From: Acinetobacter tandoii DSM 14970 = CIP 107469
GTDB lineage: Bacteria; Pseudomonadota; Gammaproteobacteria; Pseudomonadales; Moraxellaceae
Reading direction: 5' to 3'
NCBI RefSeq assembly: GCF_000400735.1
Contig: NZ_KE007377.1
Coordinates: 1-53,797 of the forward strand
DNA: 53,797 nt
In this document: piece by piece, positions 36,501 to 43,948 of the stretch
How positions within the stretch are numbered: position 1 is the stretch's first letter
How the letters are laid out: every line of letters starts with the position of its first letter
The notes under the pieces: model-generated
Seen by the model: only the letters and a program-made list of their open reading frames with translations
What the model was told of the DNA's origin: nothing
The model's database searches: none
Position numbers and translations under genes: made by a program

Positions 36501-38720
36501 TTTAAATGGCGTGAAGCAGAATCAAAAATGTTCCCATTTTCATGGTTCGCTAAATTTCAGTTGAGAAACTTAGTCAAAACTTACCAAGACTCGACTCAAC
36601 GCCCAACAGCGTTGGCAGTTGCACATGACTTACCTATCTTGCAACATATCCAAAGCCAACAACAACAGTTTACTGAATGTGAAAAACAGTTAGCGAATAA
36701 GCTTGGTTCTTATTGGCAGGGTGAAGATAGCGCGTGGCAAAGTTTTGAAACTATTCACAATCAGTGGCAAGAAATTAAGCAGATAGTTGCATCGTCAATT
36801 ACCGATCAAGCAACTTTATTAAAAGCGTTAGAGTTCAGTAAAAATCATGATTTAGATGAACTGACGAAAAATATAGCTCAGGTGGAGAATACATTCAGTC
36901 AATTGCTGAATGATCATGTACTGAAGGGTGATACTGAGATTACCGCATATTCAGATATTGATTTTAATGAAATTATCGAAAGACAACAGCAATTGCAGCA
37001 ATATGGGCTAGCTTGGAGGCATTGGTTAAGTTGGCAGGCGATTAAAAGCCAGCTTATTAAAAGTGGTTTAAAACCATTGGCGTTTGAACTTCTGCATGCC
37101 CCACTGGATTTGGATGCTGCCCTAAAACGCCTGAATATTAATTTAGCGAGACACTGGATTACACATGAGTTTAGCCAGCATCCAGAGTTAAATCAATTTA
37201 ACAGCCAACAACATGAACAGAAAATAATGTCCTTTGCCCAGCAGGATAAAGAACACCAACTTGCTGCAAGTCAGGAAATTATTCACCGTTGGAATAATAT
37301 TTTTACAGAACAAAACCAGTACAAAGCGCAATGGACTGTTCTTAATAAAGAGTTGGGTAAGAAACGTCGTCATATTCCTGTACGAGAGTTGATGCGTCAA
37401 ATTCCTGATGTTTTAGTTGGTTTGAAACCATGTTTATTAATGAGTCCATTATCAGTTGCCCAATATCTGGACACAGAAGCAAAATTTGATGTAGTAATTT
37501 TCGATGAAGCATCACAGATTCCTGTATGGGATGCAATTGGTGCATTAGCGAGGGGTAAACAGTCAATTGTGGTGGGTGACAATAAACAAATGCCACCAAC
37601 CAGTTTCTTCGGTAAAGGCGATTCTGAAGAAGAAATTGATGAGGAGGTTACTGAAGATCTGGAGAGTATTTTAGATGAATGCCTTGCTGCTCAGTTACCA
37701 GAATTAGCATTGAACTGGCATTACCGCAGTCGTTACGAAAGCCTGATTCAGTTTAGTAATCAGAAGTACTACAAAGGTGGTTTATTTACTTTCCCCGCAC
37801 CTGTTGCTAAGGACACAGCTGTAAATTTGCATGTGGTTGATGGAGTCTATGACAAAGGGGATACACGTACCAATCCGAATGAAGCTAAGGCAATTGTTGA
37901 ATTCATTATTCAGCATTTACAGTCACAGTTAGGGCAAGAGAATCCTTTGACTCTAGGAGTGGTCACTTTCAATATGACTCAGCAGAAGTTGATTGAAGAT
38001 TTGCTGGATAATGAATTGGCAAATCATCCCGAGTTAGAGACATTGAGTAAATCAGGCATAGAGCATTTATTTGTTAAAAATTTAGAGAATGTGCAAGGGG
38101 ATGAACGCGATATTATCGTTTTCTCAATTACTTACGCAAAAGACCGTGATGGCCGCTTATCTATGAATTTTGGTGCGCTTAACCGTCAAGGTGGTCAGCG
38201 CCGTCTAAATGTAGCAATTACTCGCGCTCGTCAAGGATTACATGTTTTCTCGGCCTTAAGTCCAGAAGAAATTAATTTGGCACGCACCAATAGTGAGGGT
38301 GTAAGGGATCTAAAAGATTTCTTAGTTTTTGCTCGTAGTGGTCAGCTGCATTTAAATTATGTTGATCAAAACAAACAGCAGACTAAAAAAGAATTTGTAC
38401 AGTACTTACAGAATAAGCTTCAAGAAAAAGGTTGGAGCGTGGACCTCGGAATAGGTCAGGGAGATAGCTGTGTAGATCTAGCTATTAAAGATGACTTGCA
38501 TGCAGATAGCTATATTGTAGGTATTCTAGTCGATGGTGAAAATTATGCAAAAGCAGCTACAGCAAGAGACCGTGATCAGCTCAAACCAACAGTATTAAAT
38601 GGGTTAGGCTGGCAGGTATTATCTGTGTGGACAGTTGACTGGTGGCTGGATCCGGAGCAGAACTTAACTAAATTGGTAAAAGCATTAGAAGAGATCAAAA
38701 TAAATCAACAGGTTGCTTAA
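33564..38720 (+). CDS. Giant DUF4011 SF1 helicase with C-terminal endonuclease-like domain, probable anti-phage protein
   Basis: A 1718-aa single-gene helicase-nuclease. An N-terminal region of unknown type includes a transglutaminase-like stretch (KLACCLDTTILLSALAEQIG). The DUF4011 segment follows (about residue 374, RWLRRLLDLSLRNKLLNFK). Then come Walker A at about 679 (SGPPGTGKSQT), a long coiled insert (about 780-1260), Walker B at about 1313 (VVIFDEASQIP), GDNKQMPPTSFF, helicase motifs LALNWHYRSRYESLI, QGDERDIIVFSITYA and LNVAITRARQGLHVF. A Vsr/MTES_1575-like nuclease domain lies from about 1608 (LGIGQGDSCVDLAIKD, GILVDG, RDRDQLK). The ATG at 33564 has AAGGGG ahead; an upstream ATG at 33522 has none. 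Similar fusions occur in defence islands. Confidence 0.88.
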   Translation: MLEDENNQQHDPKYSLQVDCASALSFVLQQNSVPLIRQVLISSTETTSGSRIVIRSNPEYFKEHTINIASLEGNQVLALDKPKLAFDIKLLQEIPENIQGRIEVVWLSKNEELLAEQQIGIDVLTIDTWGGERQPIELLASFSQPNASALSPILVKASEILKTKELGSLNGYQDRDRDSVLSQLNALWESLLQQDIHYIVNPASFIKSGQRIRLAKQIFDEKLACCLDTTILLSALAEQIGLDTLLIIEEGHSYLGIWLNETPNVDLIIDDIQALRKRYDLGEVVFLETTLLTQQAKFASALETAKQYIKDESLQHKFYLAIDVRQSRLRGIKPISSYQDKKNHLDETEIEWAPASIPVYDLERPVESKTTRVDRWLRRLLDLSLRNKLLNFKDNRYSIPLHCSELTLGKLEDALANQEGFLFKGVDSISLKDVQRDNESQHINQYVDESLSRKLLFSPLDTPLLEKRLIEVYRASRTALEEGGANTLFLAIGFLEWKESERSKRTFKAPLLLIPVQITRETAKTGYRLFMYDDEPRFNSTLLQLLRQDFELDISGLNPLPTDDSGIDVNQVLHIVRKAIVNIAGWEVKAEAAIGQFSFSKYLMWLDLSTRMDQLKNQSVVNHLIETPREPFIKQDDFPQPAQLDQQYQPQQLFTPLSSDSSQLAAVMSAALGRTFVLSGPPGTGKSQTITNMISQCLADGKSVLFVSEKMAALEVVYRRLTQIGLSELCLQLHSSKAQKMEVLDQLRERAQKNNDPYFLSAQPKTTEWQKLSDRLIQSRDELNQHVNNLHTVHAIGWSLYAAMSDELCYRDTPHLRFPEINIATLTLEKRELLNKTVTQAVSLRQLVNENAKDVLDGFAEGLSEPIWSLAWQEQYQLLQDQLVGQIQQLQKSISAWQQAFGFSEKQNLSLVKQDVSIFKAISKLVQQTDLKLLNTIKDIDLKTITQTKYLTQDLKQQRSSLVGQYQSQIYQADLSQIGFKWREAESKMFPFSWFAKFQLRNLVKTYQDSTQRPTALAVAHDLPILQHIQSQQQQFTECEKQLANKLGSYWQGEDSAWQSFETIHNQWQEIKQIVASSITDQATLLKALEFSKNHDLDELTKNIAQVENTFSQLLNDHVLKGDTEITAYSDIDFNEIIERQQQLQQYGLAWRHWLSWQAIKSQLIKSGLKPLAFELLHAPLDLDAALKRLNINLARHWITHEFSQHPELNQFNSQQHEQKIMSFAQQDKEHQLAASQEIIHRWNNIFTEQNQYKAQWTVLNKELGKKRRHIPVRELMRQIPDVLVGLKPCLLMSPLSVAQYLDTEAKFDVVIFDEASQIPVWDAIGALARGKQSIVVGDNKQMPPTSFFGKGDSEEEIDEEVTEDLESILDECLAAQLPELALNWHYRSRYESLIQFSNQKYYKGGLFTFPAPVAKDTAVNLHVVDGVYDKGDTRTNPNEAKAIVEFIIQHLQSQLGQENPLTLGVVTFNMTQQKLIEDLLDNELANHPELETLSKSGIEHLFVKNLENVQGDERDIIVFSITYAKDRDGRLSMNFGALNRQGGQRRLNVAITRARQGLHVFSALSPEEINLARTNSEGVRDLKDFLVFARSGQLHLNYVDQNKQQTKKEFVQYLQNKLQEKGWSVDLGIGQGDSCVDLAIKDDLHADSYIVGILVDGENYAKAATARDRDQLKPTVLNGLGWQVLSVWTVDWWLDPEQNLTKLVKALEEIKINQQVA

Positions 38721-38750
38721 ATTGTCTGAAACCTTTGAGATGAAAAGCAT

Positions 38751-38870
38751 GCTTTAAATCAAGTCATTGACGTGGGTTGCATAGTCCATGCGAGTCGTAA
38801 ATTCCATGAACTGCTTGTGACGGGAAAAAGCCAGATGAATGAACAGGTATTTTTAAGGTTATCAGATTAA
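38751..38870 (+). pseudogene. IS66-family transposase (TnpC) remnant
   Basis: One frame reads ALNQVIDVGCIVHASRKFHE, then LLVTGKSQMNEQVFLRLSD and a stop. It matches the conserved IS66 TnpC segment around CWAHARRKFxD...KS..A. Only about 40 codons remain, with no IS ends visible. Confidence 0.75.
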
Positions 38871-38883
38871 GCGTATTTTGATA

Positions 38884-38915
38884 ATGAATAAAGCGCCGTT
38901 TGGCGCTTTATTCAT
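38884..38915. terminator. Bidirectional terminator hairpin
   Basis: A perfect 14-bp stem, ATGAATAAAGCGCC (38884-38897) with its complement (38902-38915), around a GTTT loop. The A/T-rich outer stem works as a T run on either strand. It separates the giant helicase from the higBA promoter. Confidence 0.85.
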
Positions 38916-38930
38916 TCTAGCTCTTAAATA

Positions 38931-38981
38931 TTGCAAAATGCGATAATTGGTTTATACTTGATTTATAGCAAAATGCGATAA
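38931..38981 (+). promoter_or_regulatory. higBA promoter with two operator repeats
   Basis: A -35 TTGCAA (38931-38936) and -10 TATACT (38953-38958) are 16 bases apart. The 14-mer GCAAAATGCGATAA occurs twice as a direct repeat, at 38933-38946 overlapping the -35 and at 38968-38981 just before the higB start, 35 bases apart. The layout suggests autorepression by HigA or HigBA. Confidence 0.75.
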
Positions 38982-38987
38982 AATGTT

Positions 38988-39278
38988 ATGCATGTGATCA
39001 CCCACGCTCGAATTATAGAAGCAATGCACAAGTGGCCACAGGCTGAAACGGCATTAGATGGTTGGTATCGAACCATAAAGGCAAACGATCCGAAAGATTT
39101 TGCTGAGATGAAACAGCTCTTTCCAGCGGTCGATAAAGTTGGAAAGTTCCATGTGTTCGATATTGGCGGGAACAAGATCCGACTTATTGCAGTCGTGATG
39201 TATCAGGCGAAACGTGTGTATATCCGTCATGTCTTGTCCCATAAAGAATATGACAAAGGTCATTGGAAGGAAGGTTAG
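38988..39278 (+). CDS. higB: HigB toxin (RelE-superfamily mRNA interferase)
   Basis: A 96-aa protein of the HigB family that cleaves ribosome-bound mRNA. Family core sequences are VDKVGKFHVFDIGGNKIRLIA and VYIRHVLSHKEYDKGHW. The toxin gene precedes the antitoxin gene, the reverse of most TA operons but typical of hig. Its stop is separated by one base from the higA start, so production is coupled. Start at ATG 38988. Confidence 0.9.
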   Translation: MHVITHARIIEAMHKWPQAETALDGWYRTIKANDPKDFAEMKQLFPAVDKVGKFHVFDIGGNKIRLIAVVMYQAKRVYIRHVLSHKEYDKGHWKEG

Positions 39279-39279
39279 T

Positions 39280-39681
39280 ATGAACGCGATGATTAAACAG
39301 GCCGTAGACCACTGGCACTACGTTGCACCATTGCTCAGCAAGCCAGAAAATGAAGAAGACTTTCATACACTTGTTGAAGCTTTAGATGAACTTTTAGATA
39401 CCGTTGGTGATGATGAGTCTCATCCTTTAATGGGGCTTATTCATCAGCTTGGTGATCTGGTTTCTGATTATGAAAATGAGCATCTTCCTATGCCTAAAGG
39501 GGATGGTCGCGCTGCTTTGGCTTTTTTGATGGAGCAACATGGTTTAGGTCAGTCTGACTTAGCAGAGGTTGCAACCCAATCTGTGATTTCTGAGATTTTA
39601 AGTGGTAAACGCCAACTGAATATTCGTCATATTAAGGCATTGTCTGAGCGGTTTAATGTATCGGCAGATACGTTTTTCTAA
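39280..39681 (+). CDS. higA: HigA antitoxin, Xre-type repressor
   Basis: A 133-aa antitoxin. An acidic N-terminal region of about 75 residues (toxin-neutralising side) is followed by a helix-turn-helix at about 80-130 (MEQHGLGQSDLAEVATQSVI, SEILSGKRQLNIRHIKAL). AAGGAAGG lies before the ATG at 39280, inside the end of higB. It probably binds the GCAAAATGCGATAA repeats upstream. A weak hairpin (TAGGGCGC...GCGCTCTA) follows the stop. Confidence 0.9.
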   Translation: MNAMIKQAVDHWHYVAPLLSKPENEEDFHTLVEALDELLDTVGDDESHPLMGLIHQLGDLVSDYENEHLPMPKGDGRAALAFLMEQHGLGQSDLAEVATQSVISEILSGKRQLNIRHIKALSERFNVSADTFF

Positions 39682-39840
39682 AAGATAGGGCGCTGCGAGG
39701 CGCTCTATTAGTAATCAATTTGAATTTCTTGTTAGTCTTGATATTTCAATTTACAAAGTCTATGTGCCTATAATCGCTTTATTCCTTCGTTAAGAATCAC
39801 AAAAACGGTAATAAATAAAAAAACACTATATAAAATTATC

Positions 39841-39906
39841 ATTGAAATACTGCCGATTGGCACTTTACGCAATATTTATAAACAGGCTGGTTGGGAGTGG
39901 AGGTAA
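39841..39906 (+). pseudogene. hicA toxin, 3' remnant
   Basis: The last 21 codons of a HicA mRNA interferase (IEILPIGTLRNIYKQAGWEW), ending two bases before the hicB start. The P-x-GTLxxIxKQAG block is diagnostic of the HicA C-terminus. Upstream DNA shows no catalytic His or start codon, so most of the toxin is gone. Confidence 0.8.
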
Positions 39907-39908
39907 AT

Positions 39909-40284
39909 ATGTTATATCCAGTATATGTTCATAAAGATGAAGATACTGCATATGGCTTAACTTTTCCTGACTTTGAAGGGTGTTTTAGTGCAGCAGATGA
40001 AATGCAAGATATTCAACGCATGGCGCAAGAGGCTGTAGAGCTTCATTTTGATGGTGAGGATTTGAAATTACCAAAACCATCAAGCCCTGAACAATGGTTG
40101 GGTGATGAGCGATTTCAAGATGGGTTCTGGTTGTTGATTGATATTGATACAAGCAAAATCAGTTCGTATCAATGTCAGTATGTCAGAGTCTTTGGTCAAA
40201 CATATTGATGCTGTTGCAAAAAGACAGCATTTAAGTCGATCTGCCTTTTTGGCAAAAAGTGCAGAATTAGCACTACACGATTAA
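39909..40284 (+). pseudogene. hicB antitoxin with a frameshift
   Basis: The first part (from MLYPVYVHKDEDTAYGLTFP) is a typical HicB partial RNase-H-like fold. The frame breaks near 40165, and the C-terminal ribbon-helix-helix continues one frame over (RINVSMSESLVKHIDAVAKR, then QHLSRSAFLAKSAELAL) to a TAA at 40284. A single missing or extra base explains it. With hicA also broken the module is dead. Confidence 0.85.
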
Positions 40285-40789
40285 GATCTTAAGAGAGCAA
40301 CCACCCGTCTACATAGAGGGTTTTTTTGGCTTAATTTATGAAAAATACCGATCTTCTTAGCGTTGATAAGGGATATGACTCGAAAGCTTTGAGAGAGCAG
40401 ATAGAAAGAAAATCCACAAAATGTTAAAAATCATGCTAGAAGATGAACTCTGGTTGAAATAGCCTAAGCAAACTGAAAAGGGGGAATTGTTTAAAAATCT
40501 CTCTGGTTATAAGTAAACTGTCTTTATGAAAAGCATCATACTAACTTTGATTCATAATAAAGGGAATTTAAAAGCTTTAGCATCACAATTTGGTCACTGG
40601 ATTTTAGACAATAGTGTAAAGATTAGCACTTTGGTAAATCGATGAGCTAAAGTGTTGTAGTCCAAACTCGATCTGACAATTACCCATTTTTTAGTGTGCC
40701 CGTCAGGTTAAATTTGAACTGAATTTTTCTCAGCCCAAATTCATTTCCAATCAAGTTATGTTTCAAGTGGCGTGCGAACACTGCACAAT
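40285..40789. other. Intergenic region, nothing recognised
   Basis: No gene or strong motif. A weak hairpin followed by seven T residues lies near 40310-40330, after hicB. The rest looks like decayed sequence. Confidence 0.4.
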
Positions 40790-41008
40790 TTAATTCACGG
40801 TGCCTAAGACAGGTATCAACTTCGGACCAGCCATTCTAGCTTTGCTAATGATTTCCACCAGCTCATCATAAGTCAGTTCAAACTTATCCTCACTATCAAA
40901 TACATAGACCATATTCTTGCCTTCATGTTCAGGTGGAGTAGGTGGTACAAATCGTTTCGGGATAAGAATTTGTGCGAGTTGTTCGTCAGTTAATTTAAAT
41001 AAGTGCAT
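40790..41008 (-). CDS. Small protein downstream of umuC
   Basis: A 72-aa protein I do not recognise (starts MHLFKLTDEQLAQILIPKRF, with a PPTPPEHEG linker). Its start lies 4 bases after the umuC stop, so it is co-transcribed in the SOS cassette. It has no membrane segment and is mildly acidic. The TDEQLAQILIPKRF helix recalls short interaction motifs, but no function can be assigned. Confidence 0.65.
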   Translation of the reverse strand: MHLFKLTDEQLAQILIPKRFVPPTPPEHEGKNMVYVFDSEDKFELTYDELVEIISKARMAGPKLIPVLGTVN

Positions 41009-41012
41009 GTTT

Positions 41013-42308
41013 TTATCCTACTCTTGGTAAGTCAGACCATTTGGTTAAATACGAAGGTGATCTAAGGTTTTGATTCATGTGCCATGTGGCTTCTTTATTG
41101 TTGGCAATGCCTAGCGTGACGAGATTCTTCCCAAACCGTTCACTGATGGCTTCGATGGCATCTGAAAGCCTTTCTCGCTCTTGCTTATGTGAATAGTCCG
41201 TGAATAGATCGGGCACAAACTTGGATTGATCTGTAATTTCGAGCAGCACGATTCCCGCCTTTTTATACTTAAAGCCTTTCTTAAATATCTGATCGATGCC
41301 TTTCATCGCGGCCTTGGTGATGAGCAGTAGATCATCCGTATGCTCATGCATTTGAACGACGATGTAAGGCGAGTAGCGCTCTGTCTTATCAAAGCGACTG
41401 GTTTGGATATACACGCCGATCATCTTGCAGATTGAGCCATCTTCCCGCATTCGTTTCACGGCTCTGGCCACATAAAGCCGAACCGAAGCTTTAATGTCAT
41501 CCATTTCATACACTGGGTTGCCATATGAACGGCTGCTGATGATTTGCTTCTTCGCTACAGTATCATCACTAAGGTCAATACAAGAAAGGCCCTGTAGCTC
41601 AAGCACCGTCTTTTCCATCACGATACTAAACTGCTTTTTGATTTCTTTAGGATTGGCATTGATCAGATCCAGCACAGATTGAACACCCATAGTATTGAGC
41701 TTCTTACAGTTCTGTCTGCCTACGCCCCAAACCTCAGACACATCAACCTGCGCGAGTAGCGTTTCTGTAGAGCATGGGTCCATATGGGCCAGATTACAGA
41801 CCCCATTGAAGAACTTGTTTTTCTTGGCGAGATGATTGGCAATCTTGGCTTCGGTTTTAGAGCGACCAATTCCAATACAGCAGGGTAGGCCTAACCAACG
41901 CCAAGCCTTAGCCCTCATGTCTTGAGCATATACAGTCAGGTCAAATAGATGCTCGTAAGCTGTGAGCTTCAGAAAGCATTCATCAATGGAATAGACCTCT
42001 TGATCTCCTGGTGCAACATAGTCCCCAAGCAGCTCCATAAAGCGCTTGGACATTTCGCCATATAAGGAGAAATTACTGGATAGCACCTGAATGTTATGTT
42101 GTTTGATCAGCTCTTTAATTTGGAATACAGGAACACCCATCTTGATGCCTAAGTCTTTCGCTTCCTGGCTTCTGGCCACGGCACAGCCGTCATTGTTGCT
42201 GAGCACAATGGTTGGGCGATCATTCAAGGCAGGATTAAACACACGCTCACACGAGACGTAGCAATTATTCACGTCGACTAACGCGAATATTTCATTTTCA
42301 CTTTGCAT
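41013..42308 (-). CDS. umuC: UmuC, catalytic subunit of DNA polymerase V
   Basis: A 431-aa Y-family translesion polymerase. The N-terminal palm/fingers begin ALVDVNNCYVSCERVFNPAL (metal Asp in VDVNN). The second carboxylate motif is YSIDECFLKL near residue 107. The thumb helix-hairpin-helix is VSEVWGVGRQNCKKL, and the little finger and C-terminus follow. Length fits the family (422 in E. coli). It starts 14 bases after the umuD-like stop, forming an operon. Confidence 0.93.
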   Translation of the reverse strand: MQSENEIFALVDVNNCYVSCERVFNPALNDRPTIVLSNNDGCAVARSQEAKDLGIKMGVPVFQIKELIKQHNIQVLSSNFSLYGEMSKRFMELLGDYVAPGDQEVYSIDECFLKLTAYEHLFDLTVYAQDMRAKAWRWLGLPCCIGIGRSKTEAKIANHLAKKNKFFNGVCNLAHMDPCSTETLLAQVDVSEVWGVGRQNCKKLNTMGVQSVLDLINANPKEIKKQFSIVMEKTVLELQGLSCIDLSDDTVAKKQIISSRSYGNPVYEMDDIKASVRLYVARAVKRMREDGSICKMIGVYIQTSRFDKTERYSPYIVVQMHEHTDDLLLITKAAMKGIDQIFKKGFKYKKAGIVLLEITDQSKFVPDLFTDYSHKQERERLSDAIEAISERFGKNLVTLGIANNKEATWHMNQNLRSPSYLTKWSDLPRVG

Positions 42309-42322
42309 GGTTATTCTTCTTT

Positions 42323-42949
42323 TTATGAGCGGTGATAAATACGCTTTAAATTAAAAGTCACCACACCCCAGATTGATATGGTTTGACTATCATCAGGAAT
42401 GATGTGATTGTAATTCGAATTTTCAGCCTTCAACCAAAGTTCTGGAAGCGGATAATCTTCATCTCCAAATATTTCTTTGATTTCAGACTTGGACATCTTA
42501 TTGGTGATCATCAGCCGCTTAATGGTTGAGGCATTGTCATCAATCAGGGCAACCACGATATCGTAATGCTTGGCTTCAATACTGCGATCAATAATGATTG
42601 GATCATTAATCTCTAGGCCAGCATCGAGCATGGATTCACTGTCTACATAGGCAATAAAAGTAGAAATAGGGTTGTGAATCAGGAACTCATTCAGATCGAG
42701 TGCTTTGTCTTGCTCATCCTTGGTGCTGAAGGCCGGACCTGCAGGAATACGCTCTAAAGAGACGGGAATAGATACTTTGGATTTGGGTAGGACAGCAGTA
42801 AGCCCTAATTTTTCAACAAGCTCATTTTGAACAGCGATTTGTTCAAGCACGGTGTTGATGGTAGGACTTGGTTTACCCTCTGGACCCATGAGCTCTTGTA
42901 AAGATGACCATGCGTCGTCAGAGAAGTAAATAGGCAACTTCTTAGACAT
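42323..42949 (-). CDS. umuD: UmuD-family S24 peptidase with extended N-terminus (UmuDAb-like)
   Basis: A 208-aa LexA-like self-cleaving protein, much longer than the 139-aa E. coli UmuD. The extra roughly 60 residues at the N-terminus resemble the Acinetobacter UmuDAb type, which acts as an SOS repressor. The cleavage site is Ala70-Gly71 (RIPAGPAF); the catalytic dyad is Ser106 (DSESMLDAG) and Lys144 (STIKRL). Acinetobacter lacks LexA, so this paralogue may control its own operon. I saw no clean palindromic operator upstream. Confidence 0.88.
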   Translation of the reverse strand: MSKKLPIYFSDDAWSSLQELMGPEGKPSPTINTVLEQIAVQNELVEKLGLTAVLPKSKVSIPVSLERIPAGPAFSTKDEQDKALDLNEFLIHNPISTFIAYVDSESMLDAGLEINDPIIIDRSIEAKHYDIVVALIDDNASTIKRLMITNKMSKSEIKEIFGDEDYPLPELWLKAENSNYNHIIPDDSQTISIWGVVTFNLKRIYHRS

Positions 42950-43060
42950 GAGATACTCCTACGCTACGAGGCGTGTTTGGAAGTAGAATTTGTTTAAATA
43001 GGATATTACTAACAGCGTTTAAAATTCAAATTTAAAAAGTTGTGGATAAACAAGGATGCG

Positions 43061-43702
43061 TCAGAATAAGACGTTTTGTTTCTGCTCATCGCGTGGAAAT
43101 GTGACGAATTCATCGGGCATTTGAAAGAAATATTCATGCGCATGTTCATGATCGGCTGTTAGCCAGTCTTTTCTGTACTGTTCTGGAATAACGATGATGG
43201 ATCGCTTCTCATCCTTCGGTGCATGGAATTGTTTCATAAAAGGGTGATGGTCCGAATTGATGGTCAACATTGAAAAGGAACGTACCTTATTGCCATTAAT
43301 CACTGCATCATCATAGATCCCTGCAACAGTAAAAGGCTGATCATCTTTACGCTTGATGGTGTACCAGTGTGGCTTGCCATTGATGTATTTCGGCTCATAA
43401 AATTCTTGTACTGGGACTAGGCAGAACTTGCTGTACTTCCAAGCATGTCGAAAGCTAGGCTTATCTGCTACAGACTCAGTTCTGGCGTTATAAGTATGAC
43501 TGCTGAACTTCAATTCTTTCGCCCAGCTCGGTAGTAATCCAAACTTTGCAATATCAAGCTCTAAGTGATCTGAGCCGTTCAGAATGATTGGAGCATGATA
43601 GGAAGGGAATACATGATCCTTAAGCTCAAGATCAAACTGGCTTGTATCGACACCTAAGAGTGTCAAATTTCTTTTATTTGGAAATAGGTAATTTGAGCAC
43701 AT
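43061..43702 (-). CDS. SRAP-family abasic-site protein (YedK/HMCES)
   Basis: A 213-aa protein that crosslinks to abasic sites in single-stranded DNA and shields them. Cys2 becomes N-terminal after Met removal; other active-site parts are NARTES (residues about 72-77) and the Glu in VQEFYEP. It lies 111 bases upstream of the umuD-like gene in the same direction, forming a damage-tolerance cassette with polymerase V. Confidence 0.9.
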   Translation of the reverse strand: MCSNYLFPNKRNLTLLGVDTSQFDLELKDHVFPSYHAPIILNGSDHLELDIAKFGLLPSWAKELKFSSHTYNARTESVADKPSFRHAWKYSKFCLVPVQEFYEPKYINGKPHWYTIKRKDDQPFTVAGIYDDAVINGNKVRSFSMLTINSDHHPFMKQFHAPKDEKRSIIVIPEQYRKDWLTADHEHAHEYFFQMPDEFVTFPRDEQKQNVLF

Positions 43703-43905
43703 AGCCTGATCACATAACTAAAGAATTTATCTGAAATTGTATACGATGCTTTATGGAACACATGGGATTTATGGTGTCAGTTCAAGTAGGCTATATGAAA
43801 AAAGTCATGATGGGGCAAGTTACATTTTCAGTTAAAGTATGACTTATGGGATGCAAAACTACGTTGGGCGTGAAGTCATAAAAAAATTAATCAGGATTTT
43901 GCATA

Positions 43906-43934
43906 AATAGTGCGCCGTAAGGCGCATTATTTTT
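43906..43934. terminator. Hairpin terminator at the end of the ImmA/IrrE operon
   Basis: AATAGTGCGCC (43906-43916) pairs with GGCGCATTATT (43921-43931) around a GTAA loop with one G-T pair, then T residues. It lies 15 bases past the stop of the minus-strand protease gene and is nearly symmetrical, so it can serve either strand. Confidence 0.75.
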
Positions 43935-43948
43935 AAGGAAGGTTTGTA

